Shown here: piece by piece, positions 42,343 through 49,397 of the stretch
Layout of the letters: every line of letters starts with the position of its first letter
How positions within the stretch are numbered: position 1 is the stretch's first letter
Assembly (NCBI RefSeq): GCF_016653355.1
Contig: NZ_NHSK01000168.1
Location: forward strand, 1 to 49,397
Origin: Rhodoplanes elegans
Lineage (GTDB): Bacteria; Pseudomonadota; Alphaproteobacteria; Rhizobiales; Xanthobacteraceae
DNA length: 49,397 nt
Direction: 5' to 3'
Program-made: the position numbers and the translations under genes
The notes under the pieces: model-generated
What the model was told of the DNA's origin: nothing
What the model saw: the letters and a program-made list of their open reading frames with translations, nothing else
The model's database searches: none

Positions 42343-43455
42343 CTAGACCACCAGCAGCCGGTCGGTATTGGAAAAATCCGACAGGAGCTCGCAGCCGGTC
42401 TCGGTGACCAGCACCATGTCCTTGTTCTGCATGCCGAAGCCGAAGCCGGTCTCGTAGATCAAGGGCTCGATGCCGAGCACCATGCCGGCCTCCAGCGGCT
42501 GGTCGGCGGTCGGCCCGAGATACGGGTCCTCGTGCAGATGCAGGCCGATGCCGTGGCCGATGAAGGAGATGCGCGGCAGCTTCAGCTCTTCCGTCATCGT
42601 GAGGTAGCGCTCGTAGATGGCCCGGGTCGACGCGCCGGGCCGGATCTCGTCGAGCAGCATGTGCTTGCAGGACGTGAGATTGGCCCAGATGCGTTCGGCC
42701 TCGGCCGGCGCCTTGCCGATCGCCGCCGTGCGGCAGACGCCGGCGTGATAGCCGTCGATCATCGGGAAGATCTCGACCCGGCAGACGTCGCCGGTCTTCA
42801 GCACCCGCTCGGTCGGGCCGACATTCGGGAACACGCTGCGCTCTCCGGTGGCGACGATCATCAGCTTGAAGTACTCGGCGCCCTGCTCGTAGACGCCGCG
42901 GGTGAGGCCGGCGGCCAGATCCATCTCGGTCTTGCCGGCCGCGACGGCGTGATACGACTCGGTGATGGCGCGGTCGGCGATGCGCGAGAGCTTTCGCAAG
43001 ATCTGGATCTCGCCCGGCGTCTTGAGCTGGCGCAGCCGCGCCAGCATCGCCTGGGCCGGCGCGAAGGTCGCGCGCGGCAGGCGCGCGGCGAGATCCGCGT
43101 AGTCGGCGGCCGGCAGGTAGTCGAGCTCGAGCCCGATGCGGGCGTTCGCGAGGCCGTGCTTCTCGAGCGCCGCGGCCAGCACCGCCATGGCGTCGAAGGA
43201 GAACTCCTTCCACACCGCGATCTCGGTGCCGGGCGCCTTCGCCCGGATCGTGCTCGCCTCCATGTCGACGACGACGAGCGAGACGGCGCCGTCCGCCGTG
43301 ACGATCGCCATGGCGTGCCGCCAGCGCATCAGCGGCTGGGTCGGCGACACGAAGCCGGTGACATAGGCGAAGTTCTCCGGCGAGCACGAGCAGATGGCGT
43401 CGAGGCCGGCCGCCTTCATGGCGGCGACCTCGCGGGCGATCACGTCCTGGCGCAT
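42343..43455 (-). CDS. M24-family (aminopeptidase P/creatinase fold) protein with altered metal site
   Basis: The protein is 370 aa: a creatinase N-terminal domain, then the M24 pita-bread domain from about residue 150. His (FIGHGIGLHLHEDP) and the first Glu (LGIEPLIYE) of the metal site are present. The usual Asp-x-Gly and Ser-Asp motifs are replaced (VEIFPMIDGYHAGVCRT), and the final Glu is Lys (MQNKDMVLVTETG). Metal binding is therefore unlikely, as in creatinase, which works without metal. It lies 83 bp after the CMD-like gene on the same strand. The substrate is unknown. Confidence 0.85.
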   Translation of the reverse strand: MRQDVIAREVAAMKAAGLDAICSCSPENFAYVTGFVSPTQPLMRWRHAMAIVTADGAVSLVVVDMEASTIRAKAPGTEIAVWKEFSFDAMAVLAAALEKHGLANARIGLELDYLPAADYADLAARLPRATFAPAQAMLARLRQLKTPGEIQILRKLSRIADRAITESYHAVAAGKTEMDLAAGLTRGVYEQGAEYFKLMIVATGERSVFPNVGPTERVLKTGDVCRVEIFPMIDGYHAGVCRTAAIGKAPAEAERIWANLTSCKHMLLDEIRPGASTRAIYERYLTMTEELKLPRISFIGHGIGLHLHEDPYLGPTADQPLEAGMVLGIEPLIYETGFGFGMQNKDMVLVTETGCELLSDFSNTDRLLVV

Positions 43456-43538
43456 CGAGGATCCTGGCTGGGGGCGAGTTTGTATACAGGGCGAGACGGA
43501 GATCGGAGAGGATCAGATGTCGGACCGTGAAGCAAGTC

Positions 43539-43940
43539 TCAGGCCGGCGATCCGACGTCGAGCAGGCCGAGCTCGCGCAGAATGCTCTCGGCCTCGCCGA
43601 TCGCGTGATTGCCGGCCGGCACGCCGCAATACAGGGTCGACTGCAGGATGATCTCCTTGATCTCCTCGACCGTCAGGCCGCCGGCGAGCCCGGCCCGCAC
43701 GTGCAGCTTGAACTCCTCCCAGCGGCCGAGCGCGATCATGGTGGCGAGCACCATGCAGCGCCGCGTCTTCTGGTCGAGCCCCGGCCGGGTCCAGATCTCG
43801 CCCCACACGATGCGGGTGATCATCTCTTGGAACTCGGTGTTGAAGCCGTTGCGCTTGGCGATCGAGCGATCCACCCAGGCATCGCCCAGCACGGATCGGC
43901 GCGCGGCCATGCCCTTCTCGTAGCGGTCGTCGGCGGTCAT
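43539..43940 (-). CDS. Carboxymuconolactone decarboxylase-family protein (PcaC-like)
   Basis: The protein is 133 aa and all-helical. The sequence RRSVLGDAWVDRSIAKRNGF, the EMITRIVWGEIWTRPGLDQK stretch and HVRAGLAGGLTVEEIKEIIL match gamma-carboxymuconolactone decarboxylases. The catalytic-type Cys of the AhpD-like CxxC pair is not present; a single Cys is in LYCGVPAGNHAI. True PcaC belongs to protocatechuate breakdown, but no other pca gene is here, so the substrate is uncertain. Confidence 0.87.
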   Translation of the reverse strand: MTADDRYEKGMAARRSVLGDAWVDRSIAKRNGFNTEFQEMITRIVWGEIWTRPGLDQKTRRCMVLATMIALGRWEEFKLHVRAGLAGGLTVEEIKEIILQSTLYCGVPAGNHAIGEAESILRELGLLDVGSPA

Positions 43941-43953
43941 TGTGATGCCCTCC

Positions 43954-44048
43954 CGTCATGGCCGGGCTCGTCCGGGCCATCCACGTTTTATTTGACGGCA
44001 GGCCTACAAGACGTGGATGCCCGCGACAAGCGCGCAAGGCGGACGACG
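43954..44048. repeat. Palindromic intergenic repeat, family D, copy 1
   Basis: CGTCATGGCCGGGCTCGTCC with CGGGCCATCCACG at the left pairs partly with ACGTGGATGCCCGCGACAAG and the following bases at the right. The element type is common in Bradyrhizobium. A truncated copy is at 49251-49270. It lies between the CMD gene start and the toxin gene stop. Confidence 0.7.
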
Positions 44049-44062
44049 GCGGGTCGCCGCTT

Positions 44063-44362
44063 TCATTCATCCGGGAACAGGATCGATGTATAGTCGCGCG
44101 CCCCGTGCAGAACGTGGAGCACCTGAACCTCGTCATCTTCGATGCGATAGAAGATCAGGTAGTTCCCATGTGTCCGACGCCGAATGCCGCGGTCCTCCCA
44201 GTGGGGGATCAACGGAAAGGCGCGTGGACTGGAGGCGAGCTGGCGACAGCGATCATACAGCTCGGCCACGAAGGATTCGGCCCGTTCCGGATTGTCGCCC
44301 GCGATGGCGCGGCCGATCTCGACGAGATCGGCCAACGCCGCCGCGGTGACGACGACCTTCAT
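44063..44362 (-). CDS. parE: ParE-family toxin
   Basis: The protein is 99 aa. It has the RelE/ParE fold pattern: an N-terminal helix pair (ALADLVEIGRAIAGDNPERA), AESFVAELYDRCRQLASSP, then GIRRRTHGNYLIFYRIEDDE and a C-terminal strand (VQVLHVLHGARDY). ParE toxins poison DNA gyrase. The antitoxin gene lies upstream and overlaps by 4 bp. Confidence 0.9.
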   Translation of the reverse strand: MKVVVTAAALADLVEIGRAIAGDNPERAESFVAELYDRCRQLASSPRAFPLIPHWEDRGIRRRTHGNYLIFYRIEDDEVQVLHVLHGARDYTSILFPDE

Positions 44363-44646
44363 GGGTCGAACGACTTGTCCGGCAGGCCGAGCGCGGTGCG
44401 CAGCTGCGCGAACGCTTCATCGAGCGGCACGGTCCGCCCCGCATCGGCATCGGCGATCCCGCGGCTCAGGGCCGCTTCCAGGGCCCGAAGCTTCGCAGCC
44501 CGGTCGCGCTCCTTCAGATACCGTTCGCGGACGAGCTCCCGGATGTACTCGCTGCTCGACGCAAAGGCGCCACGCCTGACCTCGTCGCGGACGAACTGCT
44601 CCAGCTCGGCCGTCAGGGTGAGGGTCATCTGTCCGGCAGGCTTCAT
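44359..44646 (-). CDS. parD: ParD-family antitoxin (CopG/ribbon-helix-helix)
   Basis: The protein is 95 aa. The N-terminal ribbon-helix-helix (MTLTLTAELEQFVRDEVRRG, then SSSEYIRELVRERYL) binds DNA and autoregulates the pair; the acidic C terminus (about 60-95) wraps the toxin. It overlaps the toxin start by 4 bp (ATGA type). The promoter is in the short gap before 44646, where an AT-rich ATATAGTGTATCACA (44680-44694) may be the operator. Confidence 0.9.
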   Translation of the reverse strand: MKPAGQMTLTLTAELEQFVRDEVRRGAFASSSEYIRELVRERYLKERDRAAKLRALEAALSRGIADADAGRTVPLDEAFAQLRTALGLPDKSFDP

Positions 44647-44724
44647 TGCGATCTCCCGGCGCGAGTGAGCACCAGTGCAATATAGTGTATCACACTGCGC
44701 CCGCCAGCACTGCCGCCGAAACGC

Positions 44725-45891
44725 CTACTCCGCCGCGACCTGCCCGGCCGCGACGCCGCGCGGCTTGACCACCACCTTGATGGCGCCGTCGCGCTTCTCC
44801 TTGGCGTAGAGGAGCGCCGTCGGCAGGTCGTCGAGCGCGAAGGTGTGTGTTAGCAGCGGGCGGGCGTCGAACTTCTTGTCGCGCATGAGGGCGCAGGCGC
44901 GGTGGACGGCGCGCTTGCCCTCGCCCCTGATGCCGAACAAAGCGATGTTGTCGCGCACCAACCGGCCGACATCGACGTTCGTCGCTTCGGCCGGGAAGGC
45001 GGCGAGGCAGACCCGTCCGCCGCGGCTCGCCATCGCGATCGCCTGGCCGATGGCGACCGGGGCGCCCGAGCACTCGACCACGTAGTCGGCCCCGTGCGGC
45101 CCGACGATCGCCTTCACGGCGGCGACCGCATCCACATCGCGCCCCTCGGCGCCGCGCACGTCGATCGCGTGGTCGGCGCCGAGGCCGGCCGCGATGGCGA
45201 GGCGCTGCGGCGACAGGCCCGTCACCACCACGGGCGAGGCGCCGAGCGCCTTGCCGACCGCGGCGACGAACAGGCCGATCGGCCCCTCGCCGATGACGAC
45301 CAGACTCTCGCCCGCCACCAGCCCACCGATCTCGGTGAGCGCGTACATGGCCGTGCCGGCCGTGACGACGAGGGTGCCGAGCTCGTCGGAGATGTCGTCC
45401 GAGAGCCTCGCCATCGTGTTAACGTGGTTGACCTGGTACTCGCAGAAGCCGCCGTCGGTCGTGAAGCCGTTGGCGCGATGGCCCTTGGCCCGGTTCCCGT
45501 AGTTCAGGCAGGCCGTGTAGAGGCCGGCCCGGCAGCGCCGGCACTGGCCGCAGCCGGCATGGATCTCGACCGCAACGCGGTCGCCAATGGAGAACTCGTC
45601 CACGGCCGGCCCGAGCGCCACCACGGTGCCCATGTATTCGTGGCCGGGCGTCCACTCCTTGTGGAAAGGCGGCCCGCCGTCGACGATCGCCGGCCAGCCG
45701 TACCAGATGTTGTCGATGTCGCTCGGACAGATGGCGACCGCGTCGATGCGCAGCAGCACCTCGGCGCGGCCCGGCACCGGGACCGGCTTCTCGGTGCGGC
45801 GCAGCTCGCCCGGGCCATCGAGCACCCATGCCGTCATCCGCGGCGGGATCGGGAACGCCGCGCTGGTGGTCACGCCGTCCGGGGTCGTCAT
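44725..45891 (-). CDS. Zinc-dependent alcohol dehydrogenase (sorbitol/threonine dehydrogenase-like)
   Basis: The protein is 388 aa. The catalytic zinc site is seen in ICPSDIDN and TPGHEYMGTVVALG. The structural zinc Cys cluster is CGQCRRCRAGLYTAC (about residues 114-128). The dinucleotide loop is VIGEGPIGLFVAAVGKALG (about 200-218). The N-terminal extension of about 20 residues is unusual. It would oxidise a secondary alcohol or polyol with NAD(P). No linked pathway genes are adjacent. Confidence 0.92.
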   Translation of the reverse strand: MTTPDGVTTSAAFPIPPRMTAWVLDGPGELRRTEKPVPVPGRAEVLLRIDAVAICPSDIDNIWYGWPAIVDGGPPFHKEWTPGHEYMGTVVALGPAVDEFSIGDRVAVEIHAGCGQCRRCRAGLYTACLNYGNRAKGHRANGFTTDGGFCEYQVNHVNTMARLSDDISDELGTLVVTAGTAMYALTEIGGLVAGESLVVIGEGPIGLFVAAVGKALGASPVVVTGLSPQRLAIAAGLGADHAIDVRGAEGRDVDAVAAVKAIVGPHGADYVVECSGAPVAIGQAIAMASRGGRVCLAAFPAEATNVDVGRLVRDNIALFGIRGEGKRAVHRACALMRDKKFDARPLLTHTFALDDLPTALLYAKEKRDGAIKVVVKPRGVAAGQVAAE

Positions 45892-45914
45892 CGGGGCCTC
45901 TCCTGAACCGAGGG

Positions 45915-46067
45915 CTTTGCACAGTTGCTCCGTCGTCCCGGGGCGGCGCGCAAGCGCCGAGCCCGGGACCCATACCCCTGTCTGCCGTGAGCCACTATCG
46001 CCGGGCGTATGGATCCCGGGCTCGCAGACCTGCGGTCCGCGCCCCGGGATGACGAATTCTGCAAAGC
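45915..46067. repeat. Palindromic intergenic repeat, family A, longest copy
   Basis: The outer arms GCTTTGCA and TGCAAAGC extend the family: next in come CGTCGTCCCGGGGC and GCCCCGGGATGACG, then GAGCCCGGGACCCATAC and GTATGGATCCCGGGCTC. Total span is about 153 bp. It fills much of the 337 bp between the divergent ADH and mmcB genes (45892-46228); the rest of that gap shows no gene. Confidence 0.88.
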
Positions 46068-46228
46068 GCTCGAAACGTCACGGCGCCGAATGCTAACCCG
46101 AGCCGCCGCGTCGGCGCGATCCGCGCCGCCGCCCGGGCAGGGCTGCGGCCGGAGCGGAGCCGGCGATCGGCGCACGACCAGCACACCGGCTGCTTTTCCG
46201 GCCCGATTCGGCGTGGCATGGTCCGCCG

Positions 46229-46708
46229 ATGCCGAGCGCCACCGCCCCGAGTCTGCCGATCGACGGACGCCAGTCGGCGACCGCGCTGGCGGTCGCGCGC
46301 GGCACCCAGCGCCTGCTCCTGTCGATGGGCTTCGCCTGCGTATGCGAGCTGCCGCTCGCCTCCGGCCGCCGTGCCGACCTCGTGGCGCTCGGCGGCGAGG
46401 GCACGGTGTGGATCGTCGAGATCAAGTCGTCGGTCGAGGATTTTCGGGCCGACCACAAGTGGCCGGACTACCGGCTGCACTGCGACCGGCTGTTCTTCGC
46501 CACCGCCCCGCACGTGCCGTCCGCGATCTTTCCCGCGGACGCCGGCCTGATCGTCGCCGACGGCTTCGGGGCGGAGCTGCTGCGCGACGCGCCCGAGCAC
46601 CGGCTGCACGCCGCGACCCGCAAGCACATGACGCTCGCCTTCGCCCGTGCCGCGGCGCTGCGCCTACAGTCGCTCGCCGACCCGCACGGCCGCTTCGGCG
46701 ACGGGTGA
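46229..46708 (+). CDS. mmcB: MmcB-family DNA repair nuclease-like protein
   Basis: The protein is 159 aa. It matches MmcB: ALAVARGTQRLLLSMGFACV, LPLASGRRADLVALGGEGTV, then WIVEIKSSVEDFRADHKWPD (the PD-(D/E)xK-type active site, with Asp54, Glu68 and Lys70) and YRLHCDRLFFATAPHVP. In Caulobacter MmcB is an SOS-regulated repair protein. No LexA box is obvious before the gene. The call is strong. Confidence 0.92.
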   Translation: MPSATAPSLPIDGRQSATALAVARGTQRLLLSMGFACVCELPLASGRRADLVALGGEGTVWIVEIKSSVEDFRADHKWPDYRLHCDRLFFATAPHVPSAIFPADAGLIVADGFGAELLRDAPEHRLHAATRKHMTLAFARAAALRLQSLADPHGRFGDG

Positions 46709-46814
46709 CGCGACTGCCGCGAACGTGACGGCCGGCTCGCGACACAATGGATGGGGATCCCGGCGGGATCGGGTATCATGTTAAGGAGCGGCCCCGTCGG
46801 GCCGGCGAGGCAGC

Positions 46815-48128
46815 ATGGACATGCGCAACTTCTCCTCCGAGCCGTCGCCGCCGCAGCCGTGGGGCGCTCCGCCCTCTCCGGAGCCGGGGCCGGAGAGCGT
46901 GCAGGCGCCAGCCGGCCCGACGACCGCGAGCTCCGGGCAGGTGACCTTCACGGGGCTGCGCGGCGACTTCTTCAGCCTGGTGGTCGCCGGCGGGCTCCTG
47001 CAGCTCGTCACGGTCGGCTTCTACCGGTTCTGGCTGGTCACCGACATCCGCCGCCATCTGTGGCGCCACACCCGCATCGGCGCCGACGCCCTTGAATACA
47101 CCGGCACGGCGCGCGAGCTCTTGATCGGCTTCCTGGTGGCGCTCGCCATCCTGGCGCCCGTCTACGTGCTGTACTTCCTGGCCGGCCTCGTCGCCGAGGA
47201 GTACGCGGCTTTCGCCAGCGTGCCGCTGGTGCTGGTGCTCTACGTGTTCGGCCACTACGCGACCTACCGAGCGCGGCGCTATCGCATGACCCGCACCTCG
47301 CTGCGCGGCCTGCGCTTCTGGATGACCGGCTCGGCCTTCGCCTATGCGGGCCGGGCCGCCTGGTGGGACTTTCTCACCGTGATCACGCTCGGCCTCGCCT
47401 ATCCCTGGCGGGCCGCCGCGCTCGAGCGCTACCGCATGCGCAACACCCGCTACGGCACGCTCGAGGGTGGCTTCGTCGGCACCGGCTGGCGGCTGTTCGT
47501 CCGCGGCGCCTGGATGTGGGTGCTGGCCATGGTGGTGCTCGCCGGGATGATCGCGGCGGCGGCCGGCATGGCGAGCGCCGGCGCGCTCGCGTCCCTCGCT
47601 GGCGACAAGGACGAGGTGGAGACCATCCTCGGCCTCGTCTCGCTCGGCGTCGTGCTGCTCGTGGTCCTGCTGCTGCCGCTGTGGCCGATCTTCCGGGCGA
47701 CCGAGCTGCGCTGGCGCATCGAGGGCACGCGATTCGGCCCCGTCTCGCTGCACTCGTCCCTCAGGCGCCGCACCGTGCTGGGCTGCTACGCCGCCGCGCT
47801 CGGCGTGTCGATGCTGGTCGGCTCCGCCGGCAGCGTCCTGTTCGGCACCGCCACGATGGTGATGAAGAACCCGTTCGAGCACATCGAGACGGCCGGCCTC
47901 GGCGGGCAGATCGGCGCCTTCGCCGTGATCGCCGTGATCTATCTCCTGATGCTGTTCGGCTTCGGCGTGGTGAAGCGCGTCTTCGTCGACCGCGGCGTCT
48001 GGGCGGCCGTGGCCGCGACCACCACGGTGGTCGGGGTCGAGGCGCTCGACCATGTCGCGGCGGCCGGCGAGGCGGCGGGCAGCCTCGGCGAGGGCCTCGC
48101 CGACGCGCTCGACGTCGGCGCGATCTGA
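46815..48128 (+). CDS. DUF898 (YjgN-family) inner-membrane protein
   Basis: The protein is 437 aa. After a Pro-rich cytoplasmic tail of about 40 residues it has about eight membrane helices arranged in repeats with the family pattern VTFTGLRGDFFSLVVAGGLL, GFYRFWLVTDIRRHLWRHTR and ITLGLAYPWRAAALERYRMR. DUF898 proteins have no assigned function. The M48 protease starts 5 bp after its stop, so the two are co-translated. The same pairing is known in other proteobacteria, which suggests a shared membrane quality-control role. Confidence 0.88.
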   Translation: MDMRNFSSEPSPPQPWGAPPSPEPGPESVQAPAGPTTASSGQVTFTGLRGDFFSLVVAGGLLQLVTVGFYRFWLVTDIRRHLWRHTRIGADALEYTGTARELLIGFLVALAILAPVYVLYFLAGLVAEEYAAFASVPLVLVLYVFGHYATYRARRYRMTRTSLRGLRFWMTGSAFAYAGRAAWWDFLTVITLGLAYPWRAAALERYRMRNTRYGTLEGGFVGTGWRLFVRGAWMWVLAMVVLAGMIAAAAGMASAGALASLAGDKDEVETILGLVSLGVVLLVVLLLPLWPIFRATELRWRIEGTRFGPVSLHSSLRRRTVLGCYAAALGVSMLVGSAGSVLFGTATMVMKNPFEHIETAGLGGQIGAFAVIAVIYLLMLFGFGVVKRVFVDRGVWAAVAATTTVVGVEALDHVAAAGEAAGSLGEGLADALDVGAI

Positions 48129-48133
48129 CCGCC

Positions 48134-49231
48134 GTGAGCGCGCCGGCGCACGGACACGCCGTCTGGTGGGACGGCGTCACGGCGCGCCGGCGCGACGTGA
48201 CGCTGCGGCTCGATCCCGACGCACTGGCGATCCTGGAGAACGGCGCCGAGACGGCGCGCTGGCCGTGGCCCGATCTGCGCCGCCGCGATGCGGGCCCGGA
48301 CGTCACCCGGGTCGGCTGCGTCTCGGCCGAAGGTCTCGCGCGGCTGGACGTAGCGGACCCCGGCCTCGCCGCCGCGATCGTCGCCCGCGCGCCCGCCTTC
48401 GAGACGGCGACCGGCGGCGGCCGGCGGTTCCGGACGAAGGTCGTGATCGGCTCGCTCGCCGTCGCCGTGTCGCTCGTCCTCACGACGCTCTATCTGCTGC
48501 CGCTGGTCGCCGAGCGGCTGGTGCCGTTCGTCCCGGTGTCGTGGGAGGAGCGGCTCGGCGGCATCGCCGACAAGCAGGTGAAATCGATCTTCAGCGCCGA
48601 GACCTGTGACGCCCCGGCCGGCCGGGCGGCGCTCGATGTGCTGACCGCGAAGCTCGTCGGCGCCGCCGACGTCGGGACCGGGCAGGCCGGCGAGGGCGTG
48701 CGCATCGCCGTGCTGCGCTCCGCCACCAAGAACGCCATCGCGCTGCCGGGCGGCCGCATCTACCTGTTCGACGGGCTGTTGCAGATGGCCCGCAGCCCCG
48801 ATGAGATCGCCGGCGTGCTGGCCCACGAGATCGGCCACGCCAAGGCGCGCGACGGCTTGCGCAGCCTGATCCAGGCGGGCGGCTCGTCGTTCCTGCTCGG
48901 GCTCCTGTTCGGCGACGTCACCGGCTCGTCGACCGTGGTGTTCGCGGCGCGCCTGATGGTCGACGGCTCGCATTCGCGCGAGGCGGAGCGCGCGGCCGAC
49001 CGCGAGTCGGCCCGTATCATGACGTCGCTCGGCCGCCCGGCCGCGCCGATGGCGGCGTTCCTGCTGCGGGTGACGGGCGAGAACGCCGGCAAGGGCATCA
49101 GCCTGCTGCTCACGCATCCCCTCAGCGAGGAGCGCCTCGCAGCCCTGAAGGCCCTCGACCGCGGCACCAGCGAGCCGCCGCTGCTGGACGAGACTCAGTG
49201 GCAGGCCCTGCGGGGGATCTGCCGGAGGTGA
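48134..49231 (+). CDS. M48-family membrane metalloprotease
   Basis: The protein is 365 aa from the GTG at 48134, just after the DUF898 stop. The N-terminal domain is about 90 residues, followed by one membrane helix (about 99-125). The catalytic motif is HEIGH (231-235), with the third zinc ligand in EAERAADRES. LPGGRIYLFDGLL and LTHPLSEERLAALKALD are typical of the family. It is periplasmic by topology and resembles BepA/LoiP-like proteases, though without TPR repeats. Confidence 0.93.
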   Translation: MSAPAHGHAVWWDGVTARRRDVTLRLDPDALAILENGAETARWPWPDLRRRDAGPDVTRVGCVSAEGLARLDVADPGLAAAIVARAPAFETATGGGRRFRTKVVIGSLAVAVSLVLTTLYLLPLVAERLVPFVPVSWEERLGGIADKQVKSIFSAETCDAPAGRAALDVLTAKLVGAADVGTGQAGEGVRIAVLRSATKNAIALPGGRIYLFDGLLQMARSPDEIAGVLAHEIGHAKARDGLRSLIQAGGSSFLLGLLFGDVTGSSTVVFAARLMVDGSHSREAERAADRESARIMTSLGRPAAPMAAFLLRVTGENAGKGISLLLTHPLSEERLAALKALDRGTSEPPLLDETQWQALRGICRR

Positions 49232-49250
49232 CGTATTTGACTCGACCCTG

Positions 49251-49270
49251 GTCATGGCCGGGCTCGTCCT
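49251..49270. repeat. Palindromic intergenic repeat, family D, truncated copy
   Basis: GTCATGGCCGGGCTCGTCCT matches the left arm of the repeat at 43954-44048 and then stops abruptly. The sequence to its right is unrelated. This suggests that an insertion near 49271 split the repeat. Confidence 0.6.
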
Positions 49271-49278
49271 CATAGGCG

Positions 49279-49397
49279 CTAAGATAAAGTTGGGCATTGG
49301 GTCATCTGGAGGCGTCGTCGGCGGGACGGCTCGGTCGATTGGCGTTGGCGGCTGCGGATGATGTCGAGGATGGTTTCGAGATCAGGCGGCGGCGCGA
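49279..49397 (-). CDS. C-terminal fragment of a gene of unknown identity, possibly a transposase
   Basis: The last 38 codons of a leftward frame are inside the window, ending at TAG (49279-49281). The protein tail is acidic then strongly basic: DLETILDIIRSRQRQSTEPS, then RRRRLQMTQCPTLS. A basic tail next to a split repeat is compatible with an insertion-sequence transposase, but I cannot name a family from 38 residues. Confidence 0.4.
   Translation of the reverse strand, partial: APPPDLETILDIIRSRQRQSTEPSRRRRLQMTQCPTLS

Overview
The window is high-GC DNA (roughly 70% by eye) with no rRNA or tRNA genes. The gene content points to an alphaproteobacterium of the order Hyphomicrobiales, probably near Rhodoplanes, Blastochloris, Rhodopseudomonas or Bradyrhizobium. 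The main evidence is a heme-PAS FixL, FixJ and FixK oxygen-sensing set, a phasin, GapR (DUF2312), MmcB, DUF1036 next to glycerate kinase and pyruvate kinase, and families of long palindromic intergenic repeats. The genus is inference.

Layout. 1-300: the first codons of an IS110-family transposase, inserted in a palindromic repeat. 447-6412: a small membrane protein, a TerC-type membrane protein, then a leftward set (PhaC-like hydrolase, ABC1/UbiB-like kinase, TetR regulator, DUF2478). 6457-6696: a 240 bp inverted repeat. 6732-12059: an RND efflux adaptor and permease with a divergent TetR gene and a well-formed promoter/operator region. 12056-19462: a low-oxygen and stress island. Leftward it carries fixK, phasin, Hsp20, universal stress protein, nicotinamidase and phosphoribosyltransferase; rightward it carries fixL, fixJ and a degenerate receiver protein. 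FixK/FNR-type boxes (TTGA-N6-TCAA) lie before hsp20 and before the degenerate receiver. 19545-20218: an MNT/HEPN toxin-antitoxin pair. 20335-28174: quinone oxidoreductase, MFS exporter, a YgfK-like iron-sulfur oxidoreductase, and a periplasmic binding protein next to a hybrid histidine kinase. 28460-34730: CoA-ester lyase, DUF429, gapR, DUF1244, then glycerate 2-kinase, DUF1036 and pyruvate kinase as one rightward unit. 34880-42255: TPR protein, ribosomal protein L36, two chemoreceptors, a zinc-ribbon protein, a D-threonine aldolase-like enzyme and a small secreted protein. 42343-46708: a degenerate M24 protein, a carboxymuconolactone decarboxylase-like protein, ParDE, a zinc alcohol dehydrogenase and mmcB. 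46815-49231: DUF898 membrane protein with an M48 protease. 49279-49397: the 3' end of a gene of unknown identity, possibly a transposase, beside a truncated repeat.

How the genes fit together. The clearest circuit is FixL to FixJ to FixK, with hsp20 as a likely FixK target and the degenerate receiver as a possible feedback component. The Hsp20, universal stress, nicotinamidase and PRTase genes resemble a low-oxygen maintenance programme. The other clusters are housekeeping or accessory. At least eight palindromic repeat copies of about six families fill the intergenic gaps, and one separates the two RND genes. All calls come from reading the sequence; no database search was run.
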